Source: JACMLC01 sp963720235
GTDB taxonomy: Bacteria; Acidobacteriota; Blastocatellia; Pyrinomonadales; Pyrinomonadaceae
Direction: 5' to 3'
Assembly (NCBI GenBank): GCA_963720235.1
Contig: OY970389.1
Location: 806,001-870,000, forward strand
Length of the DNA: 64,000 nt
The notes beneath the pieces are model-generated. The model did not search any database, had not been told where the DNA came from, and saw only the letters and a list, made by a program, of their open reading frames with translations. A program made the position numbers and the translations under genes. Position 1 is the first letter of the stretch. The number at the start of each line of letters is the position of its first letter. Positions 16,026 through 24,599 of the stretch are shown piece by piece.

Positions 16026-16304
16026 TTAGAGCAGGTCTGTAAACGAGAGTTGCGCGTCGTTGGTTGTGGCTTCGTCCGGCTGGCGGCGCGTGCGTTTCGC
16101 GTTTGCTCCGTCGAGCGCTTCGCGCACGGCTGGCAAGTAGAAGCGCAGGAGGCGCGAGGTCAAACGAATCGAAGGGATGCGCCCGGTCTGGGCCAGACGG
16201 CGGATTGTTGATTCGCTCACTTGCAGGATGGCTGCAAGCTGTCGCGCCGTCAGAAACTCTTCGCGCGTCTCGGCTGAAGATTGCTGTGAATCTTTGTTTC
16301 CCAA
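16026..16304 (-). CDS. Excisionase/MerR-like helix-turn-helix protein
   Basis: This 92-residue DNA-binding protein carries the helix-turn-helix EFLTARQLAAILQVSESTIR followed by a wing LAQTGRIPSIRLTSRLLRFY. This is the pattern of the excisionase-family HTH_17 domain found in phage Xis proteins and small regulators. The C-terminal 30 residues are polar. The only plausible start is TTG 16304 without a clear ribosome-binding site. No integrase or phage gene is near, so a chromosomal regulator role is as likely as a mobile-element remnant. It stands alone between a convergent and a divergent gene. Confidence 0.7.
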   Translation of the reverse strand: MGNKDSQQSSAETREEFLTARQLAAILQVSESTIRRLAQTGRIPSIRLTSRLLRFYLPAVREALDGANAKRTRRQPDEATTNDAQLSFTDLL

Positions 16305-16335
16305 TGCAAGAATCCGTTTGAAAGTGGGGCTGCTT

Positions 16336-16436
16336 CCTCTTTGCGTGTCTTTGCGTCTTCACACTTTGCGGTCTTTGCGGTTAAGTTGTTTTTTAACGCA
16401 AAGCATGCAAAGGTTTTTCGCAAAGAGCGCAAAGAG
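16336..16436. repeat. Word-type inverted repeat, family A, imperfect
   Basis: CTTTGCGTGTCTTTGCGTC words (16336-16380) face GCAAAG words (16396-16436) around TTAAGTTGTTTTTTAA. It lies between divergent genes and immediately upstream of the S9 peptidase promoter. Confidence 0.75.
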
Positions 16437-16457
16437 ATTTTCTACTCTTGATGCGCA

Positions 16458-16463
16458 TATAAT
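16458..16463 (+). promoter_or_regulatory. -10 box of the S9 peptidase promoter
   Basis: A perfect TATAAT sits 87 nt upstream of the start at 16550. The -35 region is poor. The family A repeat ends just 21 nt before it. Confidence 0.5.
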
Positions 16464-16549
16464 ATCACGGTTCGGGCGCGCAGCATTCTGGTTTTCATCG
16501 GTTCTTCAAAGGTTTCGGTTAACTGTTTTAGATCAACAGGAGGTTCTTT

Positions 16550-18613
16550 ATGTGTCAGCGAATTCGAGTTTTCTTCACGTCCATCTTCGCGCTCTGCGCA
16601 ATGCTTTTAGTTTGCGGCCAACTCGCTTCGGCGCAGAACGGTTTGCCGCCGCTCATTGACCGCGAGATTTTCTTTGGCAACCCGGAAATCGCCGGGGCGC
16701 AAATCTCGCCCGACGGCAAATACATAGCCTTTCGCAAGCCTTACAAAGACACCATGAACATCTGGGTCAAGCGCGCAGACGAGCCTTTTGAGAAAGCGCG
16801 CCTGATTACAAGCGAAACGCAGCGTCCGATTCGCAACTATTTCTGGTCGCGCGACGGCAAATATATTTTATTCGTCAACGATTTCGGCGGCGACGAGAAT
16901 TACAATGTCTATGCTGTTGACCCTGCGGCTGCTCCTGCTGCCGGAGCGGAAGTCGCTGCGGCGCGAAATTTATCCGATATGAAAAAAGTGCGCGCAGTCA
17001 TCTATGAAGTGCCGCGCAACGAGCCGGATACGATTTACGTCGGCCTCAATAACCGCGACCCGCGCTGGCACGACCTCTACAAAGTACGCATCTCTTCCGG
17101 CGAGCGCGAGTTAATCAAGCAGAACACAGACCGCTTTGACAACTATGTCTTCGACAACGCGGGCAAGCTGCGTCTCGCGACGCGCATTCCCGAAAACGGC
17201 GACACAGAGCTTTTGAGACTCGACTCGGACGGCAAGGCTGCGAAAATTTATTCGTGCAATGTTTTCGAGACCTGTTACCCGGCGCGCTTTCACAAAGACA
17301 ACAAGCGCATCTATATGGTCACGAACAAAGGCGACGTTGATTTGATTCGCCTTGTCCTGCTCGACCCGGAAACAGGCAAAGAAGAACTGGTCGAATCAGA
17401 CCCTATGAACCGCGTGGACTTTGGCAGTGTCTATTTCTCAGACTTGACGGACGAACTCATCCTCACGTCTTACGAAGATGACAAGCCGCGCGTCTATTTC
17501 AAAGACAAAGCCTTTGAGGCCGATTACAATTTTGTGAAAAAGCAGTTGCCCAATAAAGAAATCTCTTTCGGCTCGTCAACGAAAGACGAAATGATGTGGA
17601 TGCTTTCGGCCTGGAGCGACACGGAGCCGGGCGAAAGTTATCTCTTCGACCGCAAGACGAAGAAGTTGACGAAGCAATACACTGTTCGTCAGCGAATCCC
17701 GCGCGAGGCTCTGGCGGAAATGCGCGTCGTTCGTTACAAGTCTTCTGACGGGATGGAGATTCCTGCTTACCTGACTTTGCCGAAAGGCGTCCCGGCGAAA
17801 AATCTGCCGACGATTATCATGCCGCACGGCGGCCCATGGGGGCGCGATGGCTGGGGCTACGATTCTTACGCACAGTTTGCAGCCAATCGCGGCTATGCAG
17901 TCCTGCAACCAAACTTCCGCGCCTCGACAGGCTTTGGCAAAAAGTTTCTCGACGCGGGAAACAATCAGTGGGGCGAAAAGATGCAGGATGATTTGACGTA
18001 TGGCGTCAAGTATCTGGTCGAGCAAGGCATCGCAGACCCGAAGCGTGTAGGCATCTGGGGCGGAAGTTACGGCGGCTATGCGGCCCTCGCGGGCATCACC
18101 TTCACGCCTGATTTATACGCGGCGGCAGTCGCAGAAGTCGCGCCGTCGAACCTGATAACTTTGCTCGAAACAATTCCGCCTTACTGGGAAAGTTTTCGCG
18201 TCGTCTTTTACAAACGCATGGGCGACCCGAACACTGCGGAAGGCAAAGCGCAACTGATGCGGCAATCGCCTTTGACGCATACTGCGAAGATAAAAACTCC
18301 GCTCCTGATTACACAGGGCGCAAACGACCCGCGCGTCAACAAACGCGAATCCGACCAGATTGTCATAGCCTTGCGCGAGCGAAACTATCCGGTCGAATAC
18401 ATCGTCGCGCCTGACGAGGGACACGGCTATGCGCGTCCGGTCAACAACATGGCAGTGCTTGCCGCCGCCGAAAAATTTCTGGCGAAACATCTCGGCGGGC
18501 GTTATCAGGAATCAATGACGCCGGAAGTCGCCAGCCGCTTGAAGGAAATCACTGTTGACGTAAAGACCGTTACCATGCCGACGCCAACGACGACGGCGAA
18601 ACCGTCTCGCTGA
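16550..18613 (+). CDS. S9-family (prolyl oligopeptidase-like) peptidase
   Basis: This secreted serine peptidase of 687 residues starts with a signal peptide (FTSIFALCAMLLVCGQLASAQ). A β-propeller region (about 35-400) has repeats such as ISPDGKYIAFRKP and WSRDGKYILFV. The C-terminal α/β-hydrolase domain has the nucleophile in GIWGGSYGGY (Ser506), the acid in GANDPRVNK and the histidine in PDEGHGYARP. S9 enzymes of this type act as acylaminoacyl- or dipeptidyl-peptidases on short peptides; the exact specificity cannot be read here. AACAGGAGG before ATG 16550 is a strong ribosome-binding site and a TATAAT box lies upstream. The last 20 residues are a Pro/Thr tail. Confidence 0.92.
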   Translation: MCQRIRVFFTSIFALCAMLLVCGQLASAQNGLPPLIDREIFFGNPEIAGAQISPDGKYIAFRKPYKDTMNIWVKRADEPFEKARLITSETQRPIRNYFWSRDGKYILFVNDFGGDENYNVYAVDPAAAPAAGAEVAAARNLSDMKKVRAVIYEVPRNEPDTIYVGLNNRDPRWHDLYKVRISSGERELIKQNTDRFDNYVFDNAGKLRLATRIPENGDTELLRLDSDGKAAKIYSCNVFETCYPARFHKDNKRIYMVTNKGDVDLIRLVLLDPETGKEELVESDPMNRVDFGSVYFSDLTDELILTSYEDDKPRVYFKDKAFEADYNFVKKQLPNKEISFGSSTKDEMMWMLSAWSDTEPGESYLFDRKTKKLTKQYTVRQRIPREALAEMRVVRYKSSDGMEIPAYLTLPKGVPAKNLPTIIMPHGGPWGRDGWGYDSYAQFAANRGYAVLQPNFRASTGFGKKFLDAGNNQWGEKMQDDLTYGVKYLVEQGIADPKRVGIWGGSYGGYAALAGITFTPDLYAAAVAEVAPSNLITLLETIPPYWESFRVVFYKRMGDPNTAEGKAQLMRQSPLTHTAKIKTPLLITQGANDPRVNKRESDQIVIALRERNYPVEYIVAPDEGHGYARPVNNMAVLAAAEKFLAKHLGGRYQESMTPEVASRLKEITVDVKTVTMPTPTTTAKPSR

Positions 18614-18655
18614 TTTCACTTCTTGATGAAACCGTTGATGGTCTAAAAGAAGAGC

Positions 18656-19564
18656 ATGGCGGCGAGTGCAATCACAATTAAGCGACGCGAGCGTCTGTTC
18701 TATACGGGCATGGCGCTCGCGTTCGTCATCACAGTCTTCGCAGGCTTTGCGCGGACATATTACCTGCGACCTTATTTTGGAACGCAGTCCCTCACGCCGC
18801 TGCTTCACCTGCATGGCATTGTCTTCACCTCATGGCTCGTACTTCTCATAGCACAAACCGCGCTCGTCGCGACTAACAGGACACGCATTCATCGCCGCTT
18901 GGGAATAGTCGGCGCAGTCCTCGCCGCGCTCATGATTTTGGTCGGCTGCGCGACGGCCATCATCCGTGCAAAGATTGTAGAAGTCCCGCCGGGCGCGCCT
19001 TCACCGCTCGCGTTTCTGACAATTCCGCTCGGAGACATGCTGGTGTTTGCGATACTTGTCTCGGCTGGCTTTTATTTCCGCCGTCAAGCGGATGTGCATA
19101 AGAGGCTGATGATTCTGGCGACGATTGCGATTCTGCCTGCGGCCACGGCGCGTCTGCCCTTTGCTTTTATTCAAGAGGTTGGCCCACTGGCCTTCTTTGG
19201 TCTGGCAGACATTTTTATTTTAGTTTGTCTCTGCTATGACCTCATCACGCTGAGGCGTTTTCATCGCGCCACAGTCTTAGGCGGCCTGCTAATTATCGTC
19301 TCGCATCCGTTGCGATTGATAATCGGGAACACGCATGCATGGCTCACATTCGCAAACTGGTTGACTGGTTGGGTTGGTGAAAAAGGAAATTTCACATGGA
19401 AGACATTAAGAAACATCTTGCTGACGGACGCATGCGGCTTTGCCGCCCTGATGTGCGGAAAGTCTGAGACTTTCCGCACATCGCTGTTTTATCTGGCGAG
19501 GCTGAGCCTCGCCAAAAGTTTAAGGAATGCGAGCGGAAAGCCAAAGGGTTTCCGCACAGCTTAA
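18656..19564 (+). CDS. Hypothetical multi-pass membrane protein with hairpin-rich 3' end
   Basis: The 302-residue frame codes about seven hydrophobic segments (about 17-35, 52-72, 78-100, 124-142, 152-170, 178-195, 203-225) with His residues in HLHGIVFTSWLVLLIAQ and TRIHRRLGIVG. The family is unknown to me, though the layout recalls small cytochrome-like or DUF2306-type membrane proteins. The coding part after about residue 245 runs through four successive DNA palindromes (19450-19577) and gives a polar tail with no obvious structure. The ancestral C-terminus was probably near residue 240-245 and has been extended or replaced. Confidence 0.65.
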   Translation: MAASAITIKRRERLFYTGMALAFVITVFAGFARTYYLRPYFGTQSLTPLLHLHGIVFTSWLVLLIAQTALVATNRTRIHRRLGIVGAVLAALMILVGCATAIIRAKIVEVPPGAPSPLAFLTIPLGDMLVFAILVSAGFYFRRQADVHKRLMILATIAILPAATARLPFAFIQEVGPLAFFGLADIFILVCLCYDLITLRRFHRATVLGGLLIIVSHPLRLIIGNTHAWLTFANWLTGWVGEKGNFTWKTLRNILLTDACGFAALMCGKSETFRTSLFYLARLSLAKSLRNASGKPKGFRTA

Positions 19565-19577
19565 GCGGCAGAGCCGC
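19450..19577. repeat. Cluster of four palindromes at the 3' end of a membrane-protein gene
   Basis: Four hairpins follow each other: 19450-19482 (perfect 16-bp arms around one G, core GCGGAAAGTCT), 19495-19513 (GGCGAGGCT/AGCCTCGCC), 19533-19555 (GCGGAAA/TTTCCGC) and 19565-19577 (GCGGC/GCCGC). The first three are inside the open frame. They sit between convergent genes, 11 nt before the 3' end of the minus-strand gene at 19588. Confidence 0.85.
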
Positions 19578-19587
19578 AAAACTGCTT

Positions 19588-20211
19588 TCATTTTCCGGCA
19601 GGCTTTAAGGAAAGCGCGATGCGATAGACAGCCGCGCCGTCTATCTCTACATCTTTCGAGGTTGTCTCCGCGCCGGCAATCTTGACAGTCACGCGATATG
19701 TAGCTTGCTCAGGCGTCAGGCGAAAGACGAACTGGCCGCTCTCGTTCGTCAGCCGCCCGTCAATCTTTTTCGCAGTTCCATCGGCAGCCACGCGCGCAAG
19801 CTCTACACGCGCGCCGCGCACGCTGCGGCCCACAGGGTCAAAGACGCTGCCGCGCAGGAAGGCCAGCGAGCCTTCGTCAATCGTGAGCGCCATCCTGTTG
19901 TTCAGGTCGCGCACTTTTCCCGCGCGCACTTCAACCTTGCTCAAAGTGCCGGAGCTCAGGCCCGTCTTGCTGAAGGTTAAATCATAAAGTCCCGGCGCAA
20001 GGCCCATGATTTGGAACGAGCCATTACTGTTTGTGGTCGTGCGCGTCACTTCGCGCTCGTCCTGTTCCACAAGGATGTTGATGCCGGAAGCCGGGCCGCT
20101 TTCAACACTCACTTTGCCTTTGAGGCCACCGGTCTTTTTGTCCTGTGCCAACGCGGACGCCGCCGTTAGAATCAGAAGAAGAGAGATGCAGATGTATTTT
20201 TGGAAACTCAT
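19588..20211 (-). CDS. Secreted carboxypeptidase-regulatory-like domain protein
   Basis: This 207-residue protein has a signal peptide (YICISLLLILTAASALAQ) and two β-sandwich repeats of the carboxypeptidase regulatory-like type (CarboxypepD_reg/SpaA-like). The first runs from about 28-105 (LKGKVSVESGPASGINILVEQ, NSNGSFQIMGLAPGLYDLTF) and the second from about 118-205 (FLRGSVFDPVGRSVRGARVEL, NESGQFVFRLTPEQATYRVTV). Such domains bind surfaces or act as folding modules; no catalytic domain is attached. ATG 20211 has a weak AGG upstream. It is divergent from the VWA-domain gene, 123 nt away. Confidence 0.78.
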   Translation of the reverse strand: MSFQKYICISLLLILTAASALAQDKKTGGLKGKVSVESGPASGINILVEQDEREVTRTTTNSNGSFQIMGLAPGLYDLTFSKTGLSSGTLSKVEVRAGKVRDLNNRMALTIDEGSLAFLRGSVFDPVGRSVRGARVELARVAADGTAKKIDGRLTNESGQFVFRLTPEQATYRVTVKIAGAETTSKDVEIDGAAVYRIALSLKPAGK

Positions 20212-20334
20212 AGCCTGTAATCTCGTAATAAGAGCCAGAGAGCCGCGAAAGCACGCCTGGAAACTGAGAAAAATATTGTAACATGAGCGGGAGAGCATAA
20301 CGCCAAGCCTTGTTGATGCCGTAAGCTGCAAAGT

Positions 20335-21387
20335 ATGTTGCCTCGAAAGCCAAAATCTCTAAGCGCGTGGAAGAAAAAATATACGCTTGCGCTCTGCACT
20401 TGCGCTCTGCTCTTCCTACTGCTCGTCTCCCTCTCAAGCTCTTCCGCGCAACAGAAGCTCGAACAGCATCGCTCTCAAAAATCTCAGCCGCAGGACGAAG
20501 AGGAAGTCCTGCGTGTTGACACAGACCTGATTCCGATTGATGTCACTGTGACAAACGCAGAGGGCGAGCCTGTGCGCAATCTCAAGCAGGAAGATTTTAA
20601 GCTCTACGAAGACGGCGTGGAGCGGCCCATCTCTTTTTTCAATGTCGAGCGCAAGGGCGGAGAACTGCGGCCCGTCGCAGTCGTCTTTGCGCTGGATATT
20701 TCGGGGAGCATGACGCCCGAAGAGATTGAGCGGCTGCGCGTGGCCGTGCGCACTTTTACAGCGCGCCTGGGCGATAGAGCATCGCTCTTTGCAGTCATGA
20801 CCTTTGGCATGCAAGTCAAGACAATGCAGGGTTTTACTAATGAGAAACAGAAACTCGAACGCGCCTTTGACCGCATCGCGCGCGACCCGAACGGACTTTC
20901 GACGCATGCTTACGATGCTGTGGATGATGCGATTCGGATGCTGGTGCGAAAGGCTCCGCGCACGCGCGAGCGGCGTTTGATGAAGCGCGCGGTGGTCGTC
21001 ATCTCGGACGGCTTTCCGGTCGGAGATACAGTCGCGCCCGCAACCGTTATCGAGCGCGCCAATGCTGCGGGCGTGAGCGTCTATACTGTGACGCTGCCTT
21101 CGTTCTCGCGCGTAGTGGCTTCGACGGGGCGCGCGCCTTTGCCTACGCCTTTGGATGTTAGTGGATTGGCAGAGAAGACTGGCGGGATAAATGTCTATGC
21201 GACGGATAAGGATTTCGATCCGCTCTTTCGCGCGCTGGCAGAAGAGGTCGTTTCCTCTTACGTGCTGGCCTTCTATCCGCCGGAAGAAAAGCGGCGCGAT
21301 GGTCGTTTTCACACTCTGCGCATCGAAGGGCCGCGCGGCCTGACCGTGCGCCAGAGCCGTCCGGGTTATAAAAGCGAATCAAAGTGA
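20335..21387 (+). CDS. VWFA-related (acidobacterial-type) secreted protein
   Basis: This 350-residue exported protein has an N-terminal signal anchor (YTLALCTCALLFLLLVSLSSSSA). It continues with VDTDLIPIDVTVTNAEGEPVRNLKQEDF, typical of the 'VWFA-related Acidobacterial domain' family, and then a von Willebrand A domain whose metal site is visible as ALDISGSM (MIDAS DxSxS). The domain ends near residue 320. Binding partners are unknown. This family is especially abundant in Acidobacteriota, which is one of the taxonomic pointers of the window. There is no clear ribosome-binding site before ATG 20335. Confidence 0.85.
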   Translation: MLPRKPKSLSAWKKKYTLALCTCALLFLLLVSLSSSSAQQKLEQHRSQKSQPQDEEEVLRVDTDLIPIDVTVTNAEGEPVRNLKQEDFKLYEDGVERPISFFNVERKGGELRPVAVVFALDISGSMTPEEIERLRVAVRTFTARLGDRASLFAVMTFGMQVKTMQGFTNEKQKLERAFDRIARDPNGLSTHAYDAVDDAIRMLVRKAPRTRERRLMKRAVVVISDGFPVGDTVAPATVIERANAAGVSVYTVTLPSFSRVVASTGRAPLPTPLDVSGLAEKTGGINVYATDKDFDPLFRALAEEVVSSYVLAFYPPEEKRRDGRFHTLRIEGPRGLTVRQSRPGYKSESK

Positions 21388-21389
21388 AG

Positions 21390-21459
21390 AGAACAGTTTT
21401 GAGTTTTCAGTGAAAACAGCTTGCACTTTTTCTGAAAACTGAAAACTCAAAACTGTTCT
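21390..21459. repeat. Word-type inverted repeat, family G (AGTTTTC), perfect 21-nt core
   Basis: The left core 21390-21410 and right core 21439-21459 are exact reverse complements built from AGTTTTG/AGTTTTC words. The loop has TGAAAACAGCTTGCACTTTT. The left arm begins 2 nt after the VWA gene stop. It lies between convergent genes. Confidence 0.9.
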
Positions 21460-21474
21460 TATCATCGCTGCTTT

Positions 21475-21660
21475 TCAGTATTCGTCTTCCTCTTCATCGT
21501 CGTCGAAATCAGTCTCTTCGACGATGTCCAACTCGACTGGGTCAAGACCAACAATCTCTAGTTCGGCCCCGCATTCTTCGCACGAGACCACATCGCTTTT
21601 GTCCGCGTCGGTGTCAACGTGGACATCTGCATCGCATTCGGGACATGTTCCGGTCGGCAC
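21475..21660 (-). CDS. LysW-like zinc-ribbon carrier protein
   Basis: This 61-residue acidic protein begins with TCPECDADVHVDTDADKSD and VVSCEECGAELEIVGLDPVE, a zinc ribbon (CxxC...CxxC) closely similar to LysW. LysW carries α-aminoadipate or glutamate on its C-terminal Glu during lysine or ornithine biosynthesis. The family's usual C-terminal EDWGE motif is not present: the tail is FDDDEEEDEY. A role as an amino-group carrier is therefore doubtful, and a related zinc-ribbon function is possible. I chose GTG 21660, because GGAGGGAGAG lies at the proper distance; the longer frame to 21786 has no such site. No lysine-biosynthesis genes are adjacent. Confidence 0.75.
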   Translation of the reverse strand: MPTGTCPECDADVHVDTDADKSDVVSCEECGAELEIVGLDPVELDIVEETDFDDDEEEDEY

Positions 21661-21813
21661 TGTTCTCTCCCTCCAAAGTTCCTTAATGAAAGGTGAGGCG
21701 CACCCAGAGAAAACTTGTGGGGAGAGCCTCCGCCTGTTTGGTGTAGATGACGCCGACAATCTAACCGCGCGCGGCGGATTTTGCAATACTGTTTTTGAAA
21801 GAAAGAGAAGTTA

Positions 21814-23526
21814 TCAGCCAATGGCGGGATTGTGTCTCACGCTCTCGGCCAGACGCTTGGCTTCGGGAATGGCTTCGATGGCGCGCAGGACTTGCGGGTC
21901 GCTGTCGAGCAGTACGCGATTTCCAGCATCACCTGCAAAGGCTGCCGTGATGATTTCATTGCGCAGTCGCAGCCTGGCGAAATCCAGTTCCTCTTCTATC
22001 TGCGAAGGATTCAAACCCTGCTGCGGGTCGCGCGCGATGAAGTTGCGGAAGGCTTCGAGCAAGCGGTCTGTCACAGGATAATCTGTCGGGCGCGGCATGC
22101 GTCCAAACTCGGTCTTCTCGATGCGATATTCTTCGAGCCCTGCAATCTGCCCTGCGGTCAACTGGCGCGTGAAATAGAACGCGGCTTCTGCGATGCGCGT
22201 GCGCAATGTGGTCGCTTCCAGAGGCTTGGCGATAATGTCCGGCGTGATGCCGCCGCCGCCATAGAAGACGCGCCCGGCAGCAGTCTTGACGGCAGGGCCG
22301 GAAGGCGCAGGCGTCGGCGTCGGCGTGGCCGTCGGAGACTGGCGCGGCTGGCCGCTCGGTTGCGGCTTAGCTTCCGGCGCGGCCTCGTCCTCTTGATGAC
22401 GCACGTAATAATCATAGAGCGAGCCGCTCGAATAATCGCGTTGCAGCGAGCGGCCATAAGGCGTGTAATACTTGGCCGTCGTCAGTGTGAGACCGGAGCC
22501 GAAAGGCAGGTTGAAAACTTTCTGGACCAGACCTTTGCCAAAGCTTGTCTGCCCGACGATGAGACCGCGCCCGTGATCCTGTATCGCGCCCGCGACAATC
22601 TCTGAAGCGGAAGCGGAATTGTTATTGATAAGCACGACGAGCGAGAGATTTTCCGTGTCGTCACCGATTGAGCGATAGACATCAGGCTTGGAATAATCCG
22701 TGCGCCCGCGCACGCTGGTAATAACTTCGCCGCGCGGAATAAAGCGGCTCGAAACTTTTATCGCCTGGTCCAGAAGCCCGCCCGGATTGCCGCGCAGGTC
22801 TAAGACCATCTGGCGCATCCCCTGCGCCTTGAGCCTCGTCATCGCGTCGTTCAGTTCTTCATCCGTCGTATCTTGAAAACCACCGGTCAGCCCTACGTAT
22901 CCGACGCCGGGCTTAATCATGTAAGAGTTGCGTATGGAGGGCAGGGGAACTGCGTCACGCTTGATTGTAAATTCCATCGGAGCAGAGACGCCCGCGCGCT
23001 CGACCTTGACGCGGACGGGAACGCCGCGCTCGCCACGCACATTCTTAGACACTTCCGCGCTCGTCCACTCTCTGGCGTCCTTGTCGTCAACCTCTATGAT
23101 GCGGTCGCCATAGCGCAGGCCACTGCGCGCGGCTGGCGTGTTTTCGACGAGCGCCTGTATATAGACGCCGTCGCGGTGCTGCAAGATTGAGACCCCTATG
23201 CCATAGAAGCGTGAGTGCTGGTCTTCTTTGAGTTTTTGAAACTCAGTGCGCGTGAAATAGTTCGAGTGCGGGTCGAGCGTCCAGAGCATGCCCTGTATGG
23301 CTGCCTGCGTCGCTTTTTCGTAATCAATCTCGCCAGCGTAGTTTGAATCTATGAGGTTGAGCGCGGCGCGATAATCGCTCTCGATGTTTTCGGCTGTGCT
23401 GGCCGCAGGGGCTGCCGTGGAAGAGGTTCTGCCGATGCTGCGGCGCGAGAGTCCGCCGACGATAGCCGCCACGATGATGACCGCGATGGCAACAAAGCCA
23501 AACTTTCTATTCATCAAACGCTCCAT
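21814..23526 (-). CDS. S41-family C-terminal processing peptidase
   Basis: This periplasmic protease of the CtpA/Prc type (570 residues) trims C-termini of envelope or exported proteins. A signal anchor (FGFVAIAVIIVAAIVGGL) is followed by a PDZ domain (about 110-190, GIGVSILQHRDGVYIQALVENTPAARSGLRYGDRIIEVDD). The S41 catalytic core has the nucleophile in NNNSASASEIVAGA and the general base in QTSFGKGLVQ. A Pro/Thr-rich insertion of about 40 residues interrupts the C-terminal part, followed by about 110 helical residues. Two start codons four residues apart (23526 and 23514) both have GGAG upstream; I chose the first. The frame up to 23691 lacks a site. Confidence 0.92.
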   Translation of the reverse strand: MERLMNRKFGFVAIAVIIVAAIVGGLSRRSIGRTSSTAAPAASTAENIESDYRAALNLIDSNYAGEIDYEKATQAAIQGMLWTLDPHSNYFTRTEFQKLKEDQHSRFYGIGVSILQHRDGVYIQALVENTPAARSGLRYGDRIIEVDDKDAREWTSAEVSKNVRGERGVPVRVKVERAGVSAPMEFTIKRDAVPLPSIRNSYMIKPGVGYVGLTGGFQDTTDEELNDAMTRLKAQGMRQMVLDLRGNPGGLLDQAIKVSSRFIPRGEVITSVRGRTDYSKPDVYRSIGDDTENLSLVVLINNNSASASEIVAGAIQDHGRGLIVGQTSFGKGLVQKVFNLPFGSGLTLTTAKYYTPYGRSLQRDYSSGSLYDYYVRHQEDEAAPEAKPQPSGQPRQSPTATPTPTPAPSGPAVKTAAGRVFYGGGGITPDIIAKPLEATTLRTRIAEAAFYFTRQLTAGQIAGLEEYRIEKTEFGRMPRPTDYPVTDRLLEAFRNFIARDPQQGLNPSQIEEELDFARLRLRNEIITAAFAGDAGNRVLLDSDPQVLRAIEAIPEAKRLAESVRHNPAIG

Positions 23527-23731
23527 CTCAAAGCTCCGTGCGCAGACCCGAACATGGGTTCCTGACCCGCAAATATAATACAGCTTGCAGCACGCATGCG
23601 AAAGCGCGCAAGGCCGCAGAGACGTATGATATATTCGCTCACGCGATAAGCGGCGGGTGGCCCACGTCTCGCGGAAAACGAGTTCGGACACTTCGCTTTA
23701 TCACGCGACCAAGCATAAAAGGTGAAATCAG

Positions 23732-24583
23732 ATGCCTCCGTCTCTCTCTATCATTATCCCCGCATACAATGAAGCTGCGCGACTGGGCCAGTCGCTGCAC
23801 ACGATTTTTGATTACCTGAAAACGCAGGCCATAGAAAGCGAAGTGATTGTCGTTGACGACGGCTCGAAAGATGAAACAGTGCTGGTCGCAGAGCAAGCTA
23901 TCAAGACACAGAGCGAAGGCATCAGCGCGAGAGTCATTCCGGTCAATCCGAATCGGGGCAAAGGCCACGCAGTCTATACAGGATTGCTCGCAGCCACTGC
24001 GCCCGTCGCGCTCTTTACGGACGCAGACCTTTCGACGCCGATAACAGAAACGCCCAAGCTCATCTTGCCGATTGAAAGAGGCGAAGCAGATTTAACTTTC
24101 GGCTCGCGCGCGCTCGACCGCAGCCTGATAGGAGTCCATCAGCCCTGGCGCAGAGAGCAGGGAGGCCGCGTCTTTAACCTGATTGTACGACTGGCGACGG
24201 GCCTTCCGTTCTGGGATACGCAGTGCGGCTTTAAAGCTTTTCGCCTGAGCGTCTGCCGCCCGATTATCGAAGCCGCGACGATTGAACGCTTCGGCTTTGA
24301 TGTAGAGCTGCTCTATGTCGCATACAAAGCCGGCTTGCGCTTGCAGGAAATCCCTGTGCGCTGGAATCACTACGATGGCAGCAAGGTGGAGGTCATGCGC
24401 GACAGCCTGCGCATGTTCGACGAAGTTCGCACCATCCGCTCACAGGCGCGGCGCGGCCTCTATGACGAAGCCATCAAAGCCGCGCAGGCCGCGCAGGAAA
24501 AGCTGCCGCGCGAGATTGAGACAGCATCGGATGAGAACGAAGGCACGCGCGAGATGGACTCTCTGGCGGATGCCGCGCCGTAG
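23732..24583 (+). CDS. Family 2 glycosyltransferase (dolichyl/polyprenyl-phosphate glycosyltransferase-like)
   Basis: This 283-residue GT-A fold enzyme transfers a sugar from a nucleotide donor, probably to polyprenyl phosphate. It shows SIIIPAYNEAARLG at the start, VVDDGSKDET near 40, the metal-binding TDADLSTPI (DxD-like) near 97, WRREQGGRVFNLIVRL and TQCGFKAFR near 165. This set is typical of the DPG synthase subgroup. No transmembrane helix is visible, so it may associate with the membrane peripherally. It starts 205 nt from the divergent S41 protease gene and is followed 17 nt later by a GNAT gene, suggesting one transcript. Confidence 0.88.
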   Translation: MPPSLSIIIPAYNEAARLGQSLHTIFDYLKTQAIESEVIVVDDGSKDETVLVAEQAIKTQSEGISARVIPVNPNRGKGHAVYTGLLAATAPVALFTDADLSTPITETPKLILPIERGEADLTFGSRALDRSLIGVHQPWRREQGGRVFNLIVRLATGLPFWDTQCGFKAFRLSVCRPIIEAATIERFGFDVELLYVAYKAGLRLQEIPVRWNHYDGSKVEVMRDSLRMFDEVRTIRSQARRGLYDEAIKAAQAAQEKLPREIETASDENEGTREMDSLADAAP

Positions 24584-24599
24584 AGTTTGAGCTATTCGG

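Noticed and set aside
21661..21786. Longer start for the LysW-like protein
   Set aside because: The upstream codons have no homology to LysW and no ribosome-binding site, while GTG 21660 has GGAGGGAGAG.
22158..22605. Arg-rich frames opposite the S41 protease
   Set aside because: They are antisense shadows of the Pro/Thr/Gln-rich insertion of the protease and have no start signals.
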